DNA of 64,000 nucleotides from Bacteroidota bacterium (GCA_023395395.1 JAEWZH010000001.1:59833-123832), one strand, 5' to 3'; shown: positions 9,190-17,491, counted from the stretch's first letter. The notes: generated by a model not told the origin, from the letters alone. Translations and numbers: made by a program.

Positions 9190-9746
9190 ATACCCCAACC
9201 AATTTCGCAGGTCGTCTACTCAAGTGGATAGGCTGGAAGAGTATCGTCAGTGAGCACTTTGAGCCTCGCAGTGTCATCTGTGTAGCACCCCACACCTCCA
9301 ACTGGGATTTGATAATAGGATACCTCTACTACAAATCTCTGGGCACCGGCATCAGACCTCGCTTTCTCATCAAAAAGGAGTGGTTTTTCTTCCCTTTCAA
9401 TTTAATATTCAAAGCCCTCGGAGGGCTCCCCGTAGACCGCAAGTCGGGGGCTTCATCCGTAGAGCAGGCTACCGAAATGCTCCGTACTGCCGATCAACTA
9501 CATATCGCCATCACCCCGGAGGGCACCCGTAAGCCACGTGAGCGATGGAAGACCGGCTTTTACCGTATAGCGATGGAAGCAGGCGTACCTGTACAGCTCG
9601 CCAAGATTGATTACCGGCAGAAAGAGGTAGGGATATTCCTCACTTTCCCTACGGCCAATCAAGATGTAGATGCCGCAGTACTCGACATCCGTAGACACTA
9701 CCACAGTTCGATGGCTAAATTTCCCAAAAACTTCGTAGATCTATGA
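9186..9746 (+). CDS. PlsC-like 1-acyl-glycerol-3-phosphate acyltransferase family protein
   Basis: About 186 residues from the ATG at 9186, which overlaps the preceding stop as ATGA. A longer upstream extension of the frame is only the shadow of the deacetylase gene. The acyltransferase HxxxxD motif appears as APHTSNWD, and PEGTRKPRERWKTGFYRIA corresponds to the conserved EGTR acceptor-binding block with the glycine-rich continuation. This short form is common in Bacteroidetes and is usually called a 1-acyl-sn-glycerol-3-phosphate acyltransferase; lyso-ornithine lipid or other acceptors are equally possible. It is the third gene of a four-gene coupled run and overlaps the following nitrilase by four bases. 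Confidence 0.86.
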   Translation: MNTPTNFAGRLLKWIGWKSIVSEHFEPRSVICVAPHTSNWDLIIGYLYYKSLGTGIRPRFLIKKEWFFFPFNLIFKALGGLPVDRKSGASSVEQATEMLRTADQLHIAITPEGTRKPRERWKTGFYRIAMEAGVPVQLAKIDYRQKEVGIFLTFPTANQDVDAAVLDIRRHYHSSMAKFPKNFVDL

Positions 9747-10549
9747 ATGCAGAGCGCCGAGAGTCACTTAGAGTAGCTGCCCTCCAAATGGAGCAGCAAC
9801 ACATGGATATAGAAGCCAATATAGCACATCTATGGCAACTCATAGAGGGGGCGACCTTTGACCTGCTGGTACTGCCTGAGATGTGGACTACCGGCTTCAT
9901 CACCAAGGTCGATGAGCTCTCAGAGCACTATTTTCACGAAGCCTACCAAAAGGGGCGACAGACAATGCACGAAGTGGCACGACGACACAATGCAGCGGTG
10001 TATGGCACCCTTATCGAGCTTCAACCCAGTGGCAAACCTGCCAATACAGGGCTGTTCGTGACACCCGATGGCTCTGAAACCCGCTACCTCAAGCGACACC
10101 TCTTTGGCTACGGAGGAGAGTCCAAGCTATTTGAGGCGGGGAGCGAGCGCATACAGGTCAAATACCGTGGTTGGAGCATCCGCCTAGCCACTTGCTATGA
10201 TATTCGTTTCCCCGTCTGGCTCCGTCAAGATCAGACACTAGGGTACTACGACCTACTGCTCATCTCTGCCAATTGGCCCAAACCTCGACACATCGCATGG
10301 GAACGCCTCCTTCGAGCCCGTGCCATCGAAAACCAGTGCTACCTCGTAGCCACCAATAGAGTCGGTATCCCTCATCCCAAGCTCCAATACCCAGGCTACT
10401 CCTTCATCCTCGACGACCTCGGAGATAGCCTTGCAGAGAGCAAAGAGCCTATTGAGACACTCCTCACCTGCGAGATCCTTCTGGACGAACTCATCACCAG
10501 TCGCTCCCGATTCCCGCTCCTCCCCGACGCCGACCCCTTCACCCTATAG
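9743..10549 (+). CDS. Nitrilase-superfamily amidohydrolase (omega-amidase-like)
   Basis: A 268-residue carbon-nitrogen hydrolase. The catalytic triad is visible: glutamate in LLVLPEMWTTGF, lysine in YLKRHLFGYGGES, and the nucleophilic cysteine in LATCYDIRFPVWLR. The pattern and length agree best with the YafV/Nit2 group, which hydrolyses alpha-ketoglutaramate and similar omega-amides as metabolite repair enzymes; this assignment is by resemblance only. It is the last gene of the coupled run starting at 5264. No clean terminator follows; instead the non-coding stretch opens with three CTCTATAGAGGAG-type palindromes. Confidence 0.87.
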   Translation: MNAERRESLRVAALQMEQQHMDIEANIAHLWQLIEGATFDLLVLPEMWTTGFITKVDELSEHYFHEAYQKGRQTMHEVARRHNAAVYGTLIELQPSGKPANTGLFVTPDGSETRYLKRHLFGYGGESKLFEAGSERIQVKYRGWSIRLATCYDIRFPVWLRQDQTLGYYDLLLISANWPKPRHIAWERLLRARAIENQCYLVATNRVGIPHPKLQYPGYSFILDDLGDSLAESKEPIETLLTCEILLDELITSRSRFPLLPDADPFTL

Positions 10550-10628
10550 CAAATCCGACATATTCGTATCCTACCGGGGTGTTTTAGGCTGCTCCTATCC
10601 CCTGATTTTCCTCTACTGAGCGACTTTA

Positions 10629-10690
10629 TCTCCTCTATAGAGGAGTTTCGGTTACTCTATAAAGGAGTTCCAATCGCTCTATAGAGGAGA
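10629..10690. repeat. Cluster of three CTCCTCTATAGAGGAG palindromes
   Basis: TCTCCTCTATAGAGGAG at 10629-10645, an altered copy (ACTCTATAAAGGAG) near 10654, and GCTCTATAGAGGAGA at 10676-10690, spaced about 22-24 bases apart. The same core recurs at 29.7 and 53.9 kb, and partially at 3.3, 19.9 and 21.2 kb. Confidence 0.8.
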
Positions 10691-10730
10691 TGGGGGCTTG
10701 AGTTAAATATATCCGTATCCTAATAGGGTT

Positions 10731-10985
10731 AATGGAAAGGGAAAGCGATTTTGGAATCAGAGGGAAAACATAGGGTAAAGGAAGGGGAAACGCGATGTCT
10801 TCATTTACAGCCGATTACATCATCCACCCGCAGCGACTGGGAAGACAAAGGGAAAACGATGGGGAAAGCGAAGGGGAAAACAAAGGGAAACAACTAAAGA
10901 AATAATAAGAATATAATAATAAGAAATATCTCCCCCTTACCCCCTCACGGGGGAAAAGAAATTTCCCAAAAGCAAAAAAGCCGAA
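10731..10985. other. Strand-asymmetric purine-rich non-coding tract
   Basis: In the roughly 680-base gap between the nitrilase and the acetyltransferase, the top strand from about 10731 to 10985 is dominated by GGGAAA and GGGGAAA blocks, with at least nine occurrences of GGAAA or GGGAAA. It includes a 36-codon open frame (10795-10905) and a CCCCC...GGGGG pair near 10932-10953. I see no gene with family similarity. The remainder, 10986-11195, also shows nothing convincing. Confidence 0.45.
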
Positions 10986-11199
10986 GCTCGACGGTTATAG
11001 ACCTCCCGAAGCTCCTACAGTCCCCTCCCCCGGTTGCGCGCCACCCCCTCCCCTACAGGAGTCTCCTCTCTATCCTCTAAAGCGCAGAAAGGCGCAAGCA
11101 CCTCCTCCCCTTGTGGTATCTTTGTCCGACAGATGAGCATGAAGGTCAGAACCACATGCGTCAAAATGATTTGCTCATAGGGAGGATAAAAGATTTGAC

Positions 11200-11207
11200 T
11201 AAATTTG
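11200..11207 (+). promoter_or_regulatory. Promoter -7 box of the GNAT gene
   Basis: TAAATTTG (TAnnTTTG) ends 26 bases before the ATG at 11234. A TTTG exists at 11170-11173 but at a 26-base spacing, longer than consensus. Confidence 0.55.
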
Positions 11208-11233
11208 CGATGGTTCAACGATATAATCGAGAC

Positions 11234-11800
11234 ATGGAATTACAAACAAAACGCTTGATCTTGAGACCGTGGTTGGAAAGCGATGCAGAGGCGCTCTATA
11301 AGTATGCTCGGAATCCCAATATTGGGCCTATAACGGGTTGGCCGCCACATACGAGCATTGAAAACAGCCGAGAGATTATCAAGGCGGTACTTTCTCTCCC
11401 CGAGACGTATGCCGTTGTACTAAAAGCGACAGACGAGGCGATTGGTAGTATTGGGATAATGACTTCACGAAGCGAGGTAAAAAGCGCAACAATGGGGGAG
11501 AGCGAATGCGAGATTGGTTTTTGGATCGGCGAGCCCTATTGGGGACGAGGGTTAATTCCGGAAGCTGTAGACGGATTGCTTCGATATATTTTCGAGGACT
11601 TACAGAAGACCGTAGTTTGGTGCGGTTACTATGATGGCAATGAGAAATCAAGGCGGGTGCAAGATAAATGCGGATTCACCTACAGTCATACCCAATACGA
11701 CTGCCCCGTCCCATTGCTCAACGATGTTCGCACAGAGCATTTTACCAAACTCACCCTAGAGGATTGGCAAAGCAGAAAAGCACCCTGCAATAAAGAGTAG
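11234..11800 (+). CDS. GNAT family N-acetyltransferase (RimJ/RimL type)
   Basis: About 188 residues from the ATG at 11234 (MELQTKRLILRPW). The frame extends further upstream but runs through the promoter box, so the internal ATG is preferred. ETKRLILRPW-type openings, EIGFWIGEPYWGRGLIPEAV (the acetyl-CoA pyrophosphate loop, Q/RxxGxG/A variant) and the N..S.RV..KCGF block are characteristic of the RimJ/RimL/PaiA branch of GNAT enzymes. These acetylate ribosomal protein N-termini, other proteins, or small amines; the acceptor cannot be predicted. It has its own promoter and is followed within 80 bases by the tgt promoter. Confidence 0.85.
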   Translation: MELQTKRLILRPWLESDAEALYKYARNPNIGPITGWPPHTSIENSREIIKAVLSLPETYAVVLKATDEAIGSIGIMTSRSEVKSATMGESECEIGFWIGEPYWGRGLIPEAVDGLLRYIFEDLQKTVVWCGYYDGNEKSRRVQDKCGFTYSHTQYDCPVPLLNDVRTEHFTKLTLEDWQSRKAPCNKE

Positions 11801-11863
11801 AGGAAGTCTCTTATTATTCGATAGCTTGCTCTCATCCCATACGTGACACTCACACAAAAATGG

Positions 11864-11871
11864 TATCTTTG
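11864..11871 (+). promoter_or_regulatory. Promoter -7 box of tgt, eight bases from the start codon
   Basis: TATCTTTG (TAnnTTTG) ends only seven bases before the ATG at 11879. If used, the transcript would have almost no 5' leader. Confidence 0.6.
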
Positions 11872-11878
11872 CTTGCTT

Positions 11879-13009
11879 ATGAAGTTTGAGATTGAATATA
11901 GCGACGCAAGGTCGTCGGCACGAGCAGGGGTATTGCATACGCCACATGGCGAGGTGCATACACCGATATTTATGCCTGTGGGCACTGTAGGGTCGGTAAA
12001 GGCAGTGCACGCTCACGAGCTAAAGGAAGACATCAAAGCTGAGATTATCCTCGGCAATACCTACCACCTCTACCTGCGCCCCGGTACTGAGATTATCAAG
12101 GGGGCTGGAGGGATACAGAAGTTCAATAGCTGGAATGGACCTATGCTCACCGACAGCGGTGGTTTTCAGGTCTTCTCACTGGCACATCGTCGCAAGATTA
12201 CGGAGGAGGGAGCGGAGTTTCAGAGCCATATCGATGGCTCGAGGCACCTGTTTACCCCCGAGCGTGTGATGGATATTGAGCGTGAAATAGGGGCAGATAT
12301 TATCATGGCATTTGACGAATGCCCTCCGGGAGACTGCGACAGGCGATATGCGAGAGAGTCGCTCGATCTGACGATGCGTTGGCTCCAAAGGTGCCACAAT
12401 CGACTGACAGAGACAGAGCCTATCTACGGCTACGAACAATCCTTATTCCCTATCGTGCAAGGGGCTGGATATGCTGACCTCAGGCGAGAGGCAGCCGAGA
12501 GGGTGGCAGAGCTCGGAGCTGATGGCAATGCGATTGGTGGGCTCAGTGTAGGCGAACCTACCGAGGTGATGTATGAGATGATCGAGGTGGTCAATGAAGT
12601 CTTGCCTAAAGACAAACCACGCTACCTGATGGGGGTGGGCACTCCTGCCAATCTATTGGAAGGCATCGAGAGGGGCATAGATATGTTTGACTGCATCATG
12701 CCTACCCGCAATGGCAGGAATGGTCAGCTCTTTACCTGGCAGGGCACGATGAACATGCGTAATGAAAAGTGGAAGGACGACCACTCGCCTTTGGATCCTG
12801 AGGGCACAAGCTATGTAGACCACGCCTATTCCAAAGCCTATCTGAGGCACTTGATTCGTTCGGACGAAATCCTGGGGCTACAGATTGCAAGTATTCACAA
12901 CCTCGCATTTTACCTCGAATTGGTTCGCCAAGCTCGACAACACATCATAGCCGGCGACTACAAAGAGTGGAAAGCAGGCATCCTACCACAGCTACAGCAG
13001 AGACGATAA
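11879..13009 (+). CDS. tgt: tRNA-guanine transglycosylase (queuosine biosynthesis)
   Basis: About 376 residues from the ATG at 11879; an upstream GTG in frame would run through the promoter box. Tgt exchanges guanine-34 of GUN-anticodon tRNAs for preQ1. Conserved blocks are HTPIFMPVGT, LTDSGGFQVFSL (substrate-binding aspartate), GGLSVGEP, and DMFDCIMPTRNGRNG with the nucleophilic aspartate. Unusually, the C-terminal zinc ligands are missing: where the classical enzyme has CxCxxC, residues 309-314 here read GTSYVD, with only the later histidine (SIHN) kept. The fold around it (YSKAYLRHL) is otherwise intact. queF, which makes preQ1, is encoded at 46.4 kb. The gene is followed after six bases by the lptF/G-type permease. 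Confidence 0.95.
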   Translation: MKFEIEYSDARSSARAGVLHTPHGEVHTPIFMPVGTVGSVKAVHAHELKEDIKAEIILGNTYHLYLRPGTEIIKGAGGIQKFNSWNGPMLTDSGGFQVFSLAHRRKITEEGAEFQSHIDGSRHLFTPERVMDIEREIGADIIMAFDECPPGDCDRRYARESLDLTMRWLQRCHNRLTETEPIYGYEQSLFPIVQGAGYADLRREAAERVAELGADGNAIGGLSVGEPTEVMYEMIEVVNEVLPKDKPRYLMGVGTPANLLEGIERGIDMFDCIMPTRNGRNGQLFTWQGTMNMRNEKWKDDHSPLDPEGTSYVDHAYSKAYLRHLIRSDEILGLQIASIHNLAFYLELVRQARQHIIAGDYKEWKAGILPQLQQRR

Positions 13010-13015
13010 ACACTT

Positions 13016-14122
13016 ATGAGGCTCAGGGACAAGATATACAATAAACTGGGGATTACAAGGATTGACCGATACATCATCGGGCGCTTCCTCAGCACCTTTG
13101 TATTCTCTCTCCTGCTCATCCTCCTCATCATCGTGGTGATTGATATTCAAGAGAAGATGGAGGAGTTTATGAATCCCGCTCTACCCCTTAGCCGTATCCT
13201 GGAGTACTATGTGGCACTGGTTCCTTACTTTGCCAATCTCTTGTCTCCGCTCTTTATCTTCATCACGGTGGTCTTTTTCACCAGCAAGCTGGCAGCTCGT
13301 TCTGAGATTATTGCGATGCAGGCGGCAGGCATGAGTTTCAACAGAATCCTCAGATCCTATATGATCTCTGCGGCTATTATTGCTTTAGTCGCATTTGTCT
13401 TCAGTGGGTGGATTATCCCAAAGCTCAATGTGACGAGGATTAATTTTACCAACACCTATGTGCAGAACCTAAAGGTAGAGGTCGATCAAAATATCCAAGC
13501 TGCCGTAGCACCCGGCGAGGTGGTCTACTTCAGCACATTCGATTCGAGGGACAATATGGGTTTCAACTTCTCTCTCCAGAAGTTTGTGGATAATACCCTT
13601 GTGAGCCAACTCACAGCCCCTCGCATCAGCTACGATAGTCTCCATCACTGGACGGTTTACGACTACCATATCCGTACCTTTGAGGGCTTCAAAGAGCACA
13701 ATGAGTACGGCACACAGCTAGATACCCTCCTTATCCTCACGCCATCAGACCTTTTGATTTCGAGAGAAGATGGCGAACAGCTGACCAATTCCCAGCTGGC
13801 AGAGTATATCGCTCAGCAGAAAAATAGAGGGGTCGGCAACATACAATCTTTTCAGGTAGAATACTATAGGCGATACGCCTCGATAATGGCTGCCTTTATC
13901 CTCACTGTCATCGGAGCATCGCTCTCCGCTCGAAAGGTGAAGGGAGGGCTTGGTATCAATATGGCAATCGGTCTGCTCCTCGCCTTTGCTTATATTCTGC
14001 TATTTACCATCTCCAGTGCATACGCCATCAAGGGAGCTCTTACTCCTCTTGTGGCAGCTTGGCTACCCAATATCATCTATGTCCCTATAGCATTTGCGCT
14101 CTACCTAAAAGCTCCGAGATAA
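13016..14122 (+). CDS. LptF/LptG-type permease of the LPS export system
   Basis: A 368-residue YjgP/YjgQ family protein: one N-terminal and two further membrane helices (about residues 20-45, 60-95 and 100-125), a periplasmic beta-jellyroll domain in the middle (about residues 140-260), and three C-terminal helices. The opening, IDRYIIGRFLSTFVFSLLLI, is typical. LptF and LptG dimerise, are driven by the LptB ATPase and extract lipopolysaccharide from the inner membrane. Which of the two this is cannot be decided from sequence reading alone. lptB is encoded at 28.8-29.6 kb. It starts six bases after tgt and is followed after two bases by priA. Confidence 0.88.
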   Translation: MRLRDKIYNKLGITRIDRYIIGRFLSTFVFSLLLILLIIVVIDIQEKMEEFMNPALPLSRILEYYVALVPYFANLLSPLFIFITVVFFTSKLAARSEIIAMQAAGMSFNRILRSYMISAAIIALVAFVFSGWIIPKLNVTRINFTNTYVQNLKVEVDQNIQAAVAPGEVVYFSTFDSRDNMGFNFSLQKFVDNTLVSQLTAPRISYDSLHHWTVYDYHIRTFEGFKEHNEYGTQLDTLLILTPSDLLISREDGEQLTNSQLAEYIAQQKNRGVGNIQSFQVEYYRRYASIMAAFILTVIGASLSARKVKGGLGINMAIGLLLAFAYILLFTISSAYAIKGALTPLVAAWLPNIIYVPIAFALYLKAPR

Positions 14123-14124
14123 AG

Positions 14125-16329
14125 ATGGACTACTACCTCTATCTCAATGTGCTGATGCCCCTCCCTCTGTCGCAGCCGGTATTTACCTACAGGCTAAGGA
14201 TAGAGGATTTGGAGGTGCCTCAAATGGTAGGGAAACTCGTGGTTGTCCCCTTTGGAGCAAAGAAAAGCTATACCGGAGTAGTACTCGAGCAAAATCGTGA
14301 GACACTCCAGCCCGGGAGGAGGCTAAAAGACATCATCAAGATATTGCCCTACCCCCCGATTCCATCCACTATACTGCAATTGTGGCGGTGGACAGCACAG
14401 TATTATATGTGCAGCCTTGGGGATGTACTGGTGGCAGCGGTGCAATCAGGATTTCGCCCTGATGGCACACAAGAAGAACCCACATCTCGAGGGGCACTGA
14501 CGCTCAAAGGGTGGCTGCCTGCCAAGAAGTTGTTGGAGGAGGAGTACTTCCAAGGGCACTTACTCAGTAGCCAGAGGAGAAGTTCGGCAGTGACTAAAGC
14601 CCTCCGCTTTATGCTCACGCAATATCAAGAGGGGGACAAGGCACCGATGACCATCGGGGAGATTGGCGAGTGGCTAGAGGTCTCTGCCTCCGTAGTAGGC
14701 AAGCTCCGCAAGATAGGGGCATTGGAGGAGCGAGAGGTACTTACCACGGATGTAAAGGAGGTGGCACAATTGCCGACTAGGAAAGCCGGCGACCCACTTT
14801 CGCCACTTGTACGGGTGGGAGGAAATAATATCCTGCTGCTATATGCGCCAGGGAGCTGTGTCAAGGAGCGTATCCCCATTGATTATCTACAAGGCAAATT
14901 GGCAAAGGGAGGGCAAATCCTGCTGCTGCTCCCGGATGTGGTTGCACTCAAAGAGGTAATCTCCAGGCTCAAGCTATTCTTTGGCGACCGACTATTTACC
15001 TACGCCTCTATATCAAGCGAAAAGGAACGGCGCACCACTTGGCTCGCTGCTCTGCAGGGCGACAGAGGATTGTACGTAGGACTTAGAGCTGCCGTATGGC
15101 TCCCCCTCTCTCAATTGCAAGAGGTAGTGGTGGTAGACGAAGAAGATGTTGGCTATAGACAATTTGAACCGTCGCCCCGATATACTACTACCAACGTGGC
15201 GCTTATGCTGGGGCACTTCACCCATTCACAGACCTTGCTTATCTCCGCTACCCCTTCGGTAGAGAGCTATACTCAGGCACTTCAGAAGCGATATAGCTTT
15301 GTGGAAGCACCCGATAAACGCAAAGAAGTCAGGCTTCAGACCGTATGGATGACCAAAGCGTTTGAGGAAAATCGGGTGCAAGGGCGAATGCTCTCATTTG
15401 AATTGATGGGAGCCATCAGAGAGGCAATCGAAGAGCAAGGGCTGGCACTGCTCCTCTATCAGCGCAAGGGATTTGCTCGGAGGGCTACCTGCTCCAAGTG
15501 CGGGGCAGTACCCAAGTGCCCTCAATGCCATACCATACTCAGGTATATGGAGCAGTCTCGGATGCTGGTTTGCGGTGTCTGTGGACATTATGAGACACTG
15601 CCGACGCACTGCCCGGATTGTGGCGCAAGTGGAATGCAACTGGAGGGTACGGGGATTGAGCGTCTGCGGAGAGCGATGGAAGAGCTCTACCCCGGATTGG
15701 TCATCAAGATGGAGGAGGAGATAGACAGACGCTCACGACTTCCTCAAGTGGTGCTATCGTCGAGGTTTGAGCCACCGCTTGATTTGCTTCGGGAGGCGAC
15801 AACAGTAGGTATCGTGCAGCTCGATCTCCTCGGCACACTCTCAGACTATAGAGCCAATGAGCGTACTTATCGTTTCCTCGTCAAGTGTAGGGACGAGGCT
15901 CCCAAGCTGCAACGCATGGTCATTCAGCACTTCGCCGAGGAGCCCAATGCTCTCGAGGCTTTCACATCGGGAGATTATCAAAAGATGCTAGATCACGAGC
16001 TAGAGGAGCGTCACATCGTGCAGTTTCCTCCTTTTGCTCGCCACATAGATATTTACTTTGAGAGTGCCGCACAGGCAGAGGCTTTTACGATAGCGGGAAA
16101 AAGTATTAAGCTCCTCCGACAGGTACTGCCACAGGCGACTACTTTCGGGCCTGCACCGATGCCGGTACACAAAAAGGATACTGCTCTTGGGTACAAGGTC
16201 GCTCTATTTGTCCCCCTTTCGCTTTCCTCCCAAAGTGTGCGACAATTACTTCATGCGACACTCGACCCTCTCTTAGCTGAATATCGAGGACCTAAAATGT
16301 ATATGTATTACGACGTAGATCCACTGTAG
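14125..16329 (+). CDS. priA: PriA-like primosomal protein with degraded helicase motifs
   Basis: About 734 residues from the ATG at 14125 (MDYYLYLNVLMPLPL), two bases after the permease stop. The 3'-end-binding N-terminus (FTYRLRIEDLEVPQMVGKLVVVPFG), winged helix, SATPSVES motif III and the four CxxC zinc-binding pairs (about residues 450-515) are all present, so the architecture is PriA throughout. The ATPase motifs are not: Walker A, normally G(S/T)GKT, reads APGSCVKE at 241-248; DEEH reads DEED at 338-341; the GTQM..KG block is replaced by LSSRFEPP near 544-551; and motif VI QVAGRAGR reads LVKCRDEA at 585-592. The frame is intact, so this looks like a maintained but ATPase-deficient PriA. 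No second priA lies in this window. Confidence 0.88.
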   Translation: MDYYLYLNVLMPLPLSQPVFTYRLRIEDLEVPQMVGKLVVVPFGAKKSYTGVVLEQNRETLQPGRRLKDIIKILPYPPIPSTILQLWRWTAQYYMCSLGDVLVAAVQSGFRPDGTQEEPTSRGALTLKGWLPAKKLLEEEYFQGHLLSSQRRSSAVTKALRFMLTQYQEGDKAPMTIGEIGEWLEVSASVVGKLRKIGALEEREVLTTDVKEVAQLPTRKAGDPLSPLVRVGGNNILLLYAPGSCVKERIPIDYLQGKLAKGGQILLLLPDVVALKEVISRLKLFFGDRLFTYASISSEKERRTTWLAALQGDRGLYVGLRAAVWLPLSQLQEVVVVDEEDVGYRQFEPSPRYTTTNVALMLGHFTHSQTLLISATPSVESYTQALQKRYSFVEAPDKRKEVRLQTVWMTKAFEENRVQGRMLSFELMGAIREAIEEQGLALLLYQRKGFARRATCSKCGAVPKCPQCHTILRYMEQSRMLVCGVCGHYETLPTHCPDCGASGMQLEGTGIERLRRAMEELYPGLVIKMEEEIDRRSRLPQVVLSSRFEPPLDLLREATTVGIVQLDLLGTLSDYRANERTYRFLVKCRDEAPKLQRMVIQHFAEEPNALEAFTSGDYQKMLDHELEERHIVQFPPFARHIDIYFESAAQAEAFTIAGKSIKLLRQVLPQATTFGPAPMPVHKKDTALGYKVALFVPLSLSSQSVRQLLHATLDPLLAEYRGPKMYMYYDVDPL

Positions 16330-16330
16330 T

Positions 16331-16804
16331 ATGAAGAAAAAGATATTATTTGTGTGCCTGGGAAATATTTGTCGTAGCCCTTCCGCCGAGGGCGTGGCAA
16401 AACACATTATCAAGGCGAGAGGTTGGGAAGAACACTTTGAGATAGACTCTGCAGGACTGCATAGTATGCATGCCGGAGAGCTTCCCGACCCTCGCACTCG
16501 AAGAGCGGCACAAGCACGAGGATACGATCTCACCAGTCGTAGCCGAGAGGTAGAGACGGAGGATTTCTACACCTTTGACTTGCTGGTCGCAATGGACGAC
16601 TCCAATGCTACCGAATTGTACAGACGCGCCCCGGGAGTGGAAGAGAGTCGCAAAATCGTCAAGATGCGTGAATATTTTCCTGAGGGCGAAGTCCTTGACT
16701 ACGTCCCCGATCCCTACTATGGAGGAGCCAGAGGATTTGAACTCGTACTGGATCTCCTCGAAGCGTCGGTAGAAAATTTATTGCGCCGACAATTGGAGCA
16801 ATGA
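16331..16804 (+). CDS. Low-molecular-weight protein-tyrosine phosphatase
   Basis: A 157-residue phosphatase of the LMW-PTP/arsenate reductase fold. The P-loop CLGNICRS begins at Cys9, with the essential Arg15, and the general-acid aspartate lies in YVPDPYYGG (Asp127). Length is standard. In bacteria these enzymes dephosphorylate tyrosine kinases involved in capsule or exopolysaccharide export, or host proteins; in Porphyromonas a homologue affects biofilm and invasion, but no kinase is encoded next to it here. It begins one base after the priA stop codon, so it is co-transcribed with priA and tgt. Confidence 0.93.
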   Translation: MKKKILFVCLGNICRSPSAEGVAKHIIKARGWEEHFEIDSAGLHSMHAGELPDPRTRRAAQARGYDLTSRSREVETEDFYTFDLLVAMDDSNATELYRRAPGVEESRKIVKMREYFPEGEVLDYVPDPYYGGARGFELVLDLLEASVENLLRRQLEQ

Positions 16805-16871
16805 ACCACTTTGCCCCTTTGGCTGTTTAACCGACAGACGAATATTTTTCAATCAACTAAAGACTGACATT

Positions 16872-17372
16872 ATGGCTAAAGTAACATTGGGTGGCAATCC
16901 AATAAACACAATGGGCGAGCTTCCAAAAGTAGGCAGCGAGGCACCTGACTTCAAGATTGTGCTCGCAGATCTCTCTGAAGCAAAGCTCTCAGATTACCGT
17001 GGTAAGCGCGTAGTCATCAACATCTTCCCAAGCATCGACACAGGCGTGTGCGCTCAGAGTGTCCGCATCTTTAATAAGCGAGCATCAGAGGCTGAAAATA
17101 CTGTAGTACTCGGCGTTTCCAAGGATCTTCCATTTGCACTCTCCCGCTTCTGTGGCGCAGAAGGTATTGACAAAGTAGTGACTGCTTCACTATTCCGTTG
17201 TAGCACTTTTGGCGAAAAGTACGGGGTAGAGATGACCGACGGTCCTTTGGCAGGTCTCGAGGCACGCTCTATTGTAGTCGTGGACGAGCAAGGCAAGGTC
17301 GTCTACAATCAGCTCGTACCAGAAATCGGAGAAGAGCCCAATTACGATGCAGCACTGGCCGCACTAAAGTAA
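16872..17372 (+). CDS. tpx: Thiol peroxidase (Tpx, atypical 2-Cys peroxiredoxin)
   Basis: A 166-residue peroxiredoxin. The family signature is PSIDTGVCAQSV, with the peroxidatic Cys60, and the resolving cysteine is Cys94 in LSRFCGAEG, at the spacing expected for Tpx. It reduces hydrogen peroxide and alkyl hydroperoxides using thioredoxin; trxB is encoded at 54 kb. The start is the ATG following an A/T-rich leader. It stands as a single gene between the phosphatase and a strong terminator hairpin at 17396-17431. Peroxide defence is expected in an aerotolerant anaerobe. Confidence 0.95.
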   Translation: MAKVTLGGNPINTMGELPKVGSEAPDFKIVLADLSEAKLSDYRGKRVVINIFPSIDTGVCAQSVRIFNKRASEAENTVVLGVSKDLPFALSRFCGAEGIDKVVTASLFRCSTFGEKYGVEMTDGPLAGLEARSIVVVDEQGKVVYNQLVPEIGEEPNYDAALAALK

Positions 17373-17395
17373 TTGGCAATCATATATACGCACAA

Positions 17396-17441
17396 CCCCT
17401 CTGCATCTAGGTATCAACTGATGCAGAGGGGCTTTCTCTTT
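17396..17441 (+). terminator. Terminator after tpx
   Basis: CCCCTCTGCATC (17396-17407) pairs perfectly with GATGCAGAGGGG (17420-17431) around a 12-base loop, followed by CTTTCTCTTT. Confidence 0.85.
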
Positions 17442-17491
17442 CATAAAAGTTGCTCTTTTGCACTAAAACACTCCTATTGTCTCTTTTTTGG

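Noticed and set aside
10795..10905. A 36-codon open frame in the purine-rich tract (MSSFTADYIIHPQRLGR...)
   Set aside because: Low complexity, no promoter or family; kept only as part of the tract description.
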